Shown here: in pieces, positions 5,369 through 5,536 of the stretch
Layout: the number at the start of each line of letters is the position of its first letter
How positions within the stretch are numbered: the stretch's first letter is position 1
Assembly: GCA_964526785.1 (NCBI GenBank)
Contig: CAZGMJ010000138.1
Span: forward strand, 1 to 5,536
Length of the DNA stretch: 5,536 nucleotides
Source: CAZGMJ01 sp964526785
GTDB lineage: Bacteria > Planctomycetota > Phycisphaerae > Sedimentisphaerales > Anaerobacaceae
Direction of reading: 5' to 3'
Translations under genes and position numbers: made by a program
The notes under the pieces: model-generated
Seen by the model: the letters and a program-made list of their open reading frames with translations, nothing else
What the model was told of the DNA's origin: nothing
Databases searched by the model: none

Positions 5369-5385
5369 GTTCTTTCTTCTTTTTC

Positions 5386-5417
5386 ACCGCAGCTGCTTTT
5401 CTGGCTGCGGTTTTTCT
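5386..5417 (+). terminator. strong intrinsic terminator
   Basis: ACCGCAGC at 5386-5393 pairs with GCTGCGGT at 5404-5411, an 8-bp GC-rich stem with a 10-nt loop. The T run TTTTT spans 5411-5415 and is followed by CT. It begins 17 nt after the last stop codon and probably ends the whole transcription unit. The opposite strand has no T tract after the stem, so it works in one direction only. Confidence 0.88.
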
Positions 5418-5536
5418 CGCGGGGTAGCGGGAGCTATGCAGGATTTCTCTGGTGGAGCGGCGGCGTAAGCTGACTTTACGACTAGTACCGCATTTCATAA
5501 GTTTCACGACTATGCAACCTTCTTTTCAGCAGCCAG
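5418..5536. other. sequence after the terminator, no gene recognised
   Basis: This stretch runs to the window edge. It contains ACGACTA twice (5478-5484 and 5506-5512, each followed by different sequence) and CTATGCA twice. These are too short to call repeats or operator sites with confidence. A + strand promoter could lie here for a gene beyond the window, with TTTACG about 17 nt before TAAGTT, but neither hexamer is a good match. A minus-strand reading frame crossing this stretch lies across the terminator and looks like chance. Confidence 0.3.

Noticed and set aside
5319..5507. 62-aa minus-strand reading frame across the terminator
   Set aside because: It spans the + strand terminator and the end of the last gene, is very rich in Lys and Arg from the T-rich stretch, and has no convincing start signal.

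Overview
The window is bacterial accessory DNA with GC content in the mid-50s percent by eye, strong Shine-Dalgarno sites and all genes on the + strand. Nothing in it identifies the species. The mix of a DUF2958 protein, small orphan zinc-ribbon proteins and an accessory conjugation operon points to a plasmid, integrative element or genomic island. No tRNA, rRNA, CRISPR array, transposase or integrase was seen.

Positions 2-2234 hold four closely spaced genes: a 5'-truncated DUF2958 protein, two small proteins each with a four-cysteine zinc-ribbon-like motif (123 and 170 aa), and a 184-aa protein of unknown function. Each of the last three has a good ribosome binding site 5-6 nt before its start.

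Positions 2405-5085 hold the most interesting part, a complete ubiquitin-like conjugation cassette in the order Ubl, E2, JAB/JAMM peptidase, E1. The 73-aa beta-grasp-like modifier ends in Gly-Ala-Arg. The E2-like protein (HPH motif, candidate catalytic Cys184) carries a C-terminal cysteine-rich module built from four exact 15-residue repeats of CxxC-x4-CxxC, so it looks like an E2 joined to an E3-like zinc domain. The peptidase has a perfect JAMM motif, with Glu47 and HxH-x7-S-x2-D. The E1 is a compact ThiF-fold protein with an arginine-finger RYSRQ motif, a GxGxxG loop and a candidate catalytic Cys172. E2 and JAB overlap by 59 nt, and JAB and E1 by an ATGA junction. The modifier gene is set apart by 83 nt containing a stem-loop.

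Inferred working model: the E1 adenylates the modifier C-terminus and passes it to the E2. The zinc module helps choose or hold the target, and the JAB protein trims the modifier precursor and/or removes it from targets. The biological role is not visible. Related cassettes include the anti-phage Bil systems, the PRTRC plasmid systems and the archaeal Caldiarchaeum ubiquitin operon.

Positions 5156-5368 hold a small acidic orphan gene, followed by a strong intrinsic terminator at 5386-5417 that probably ends the transcription unit. The last 119 bases contain no convincing gene.
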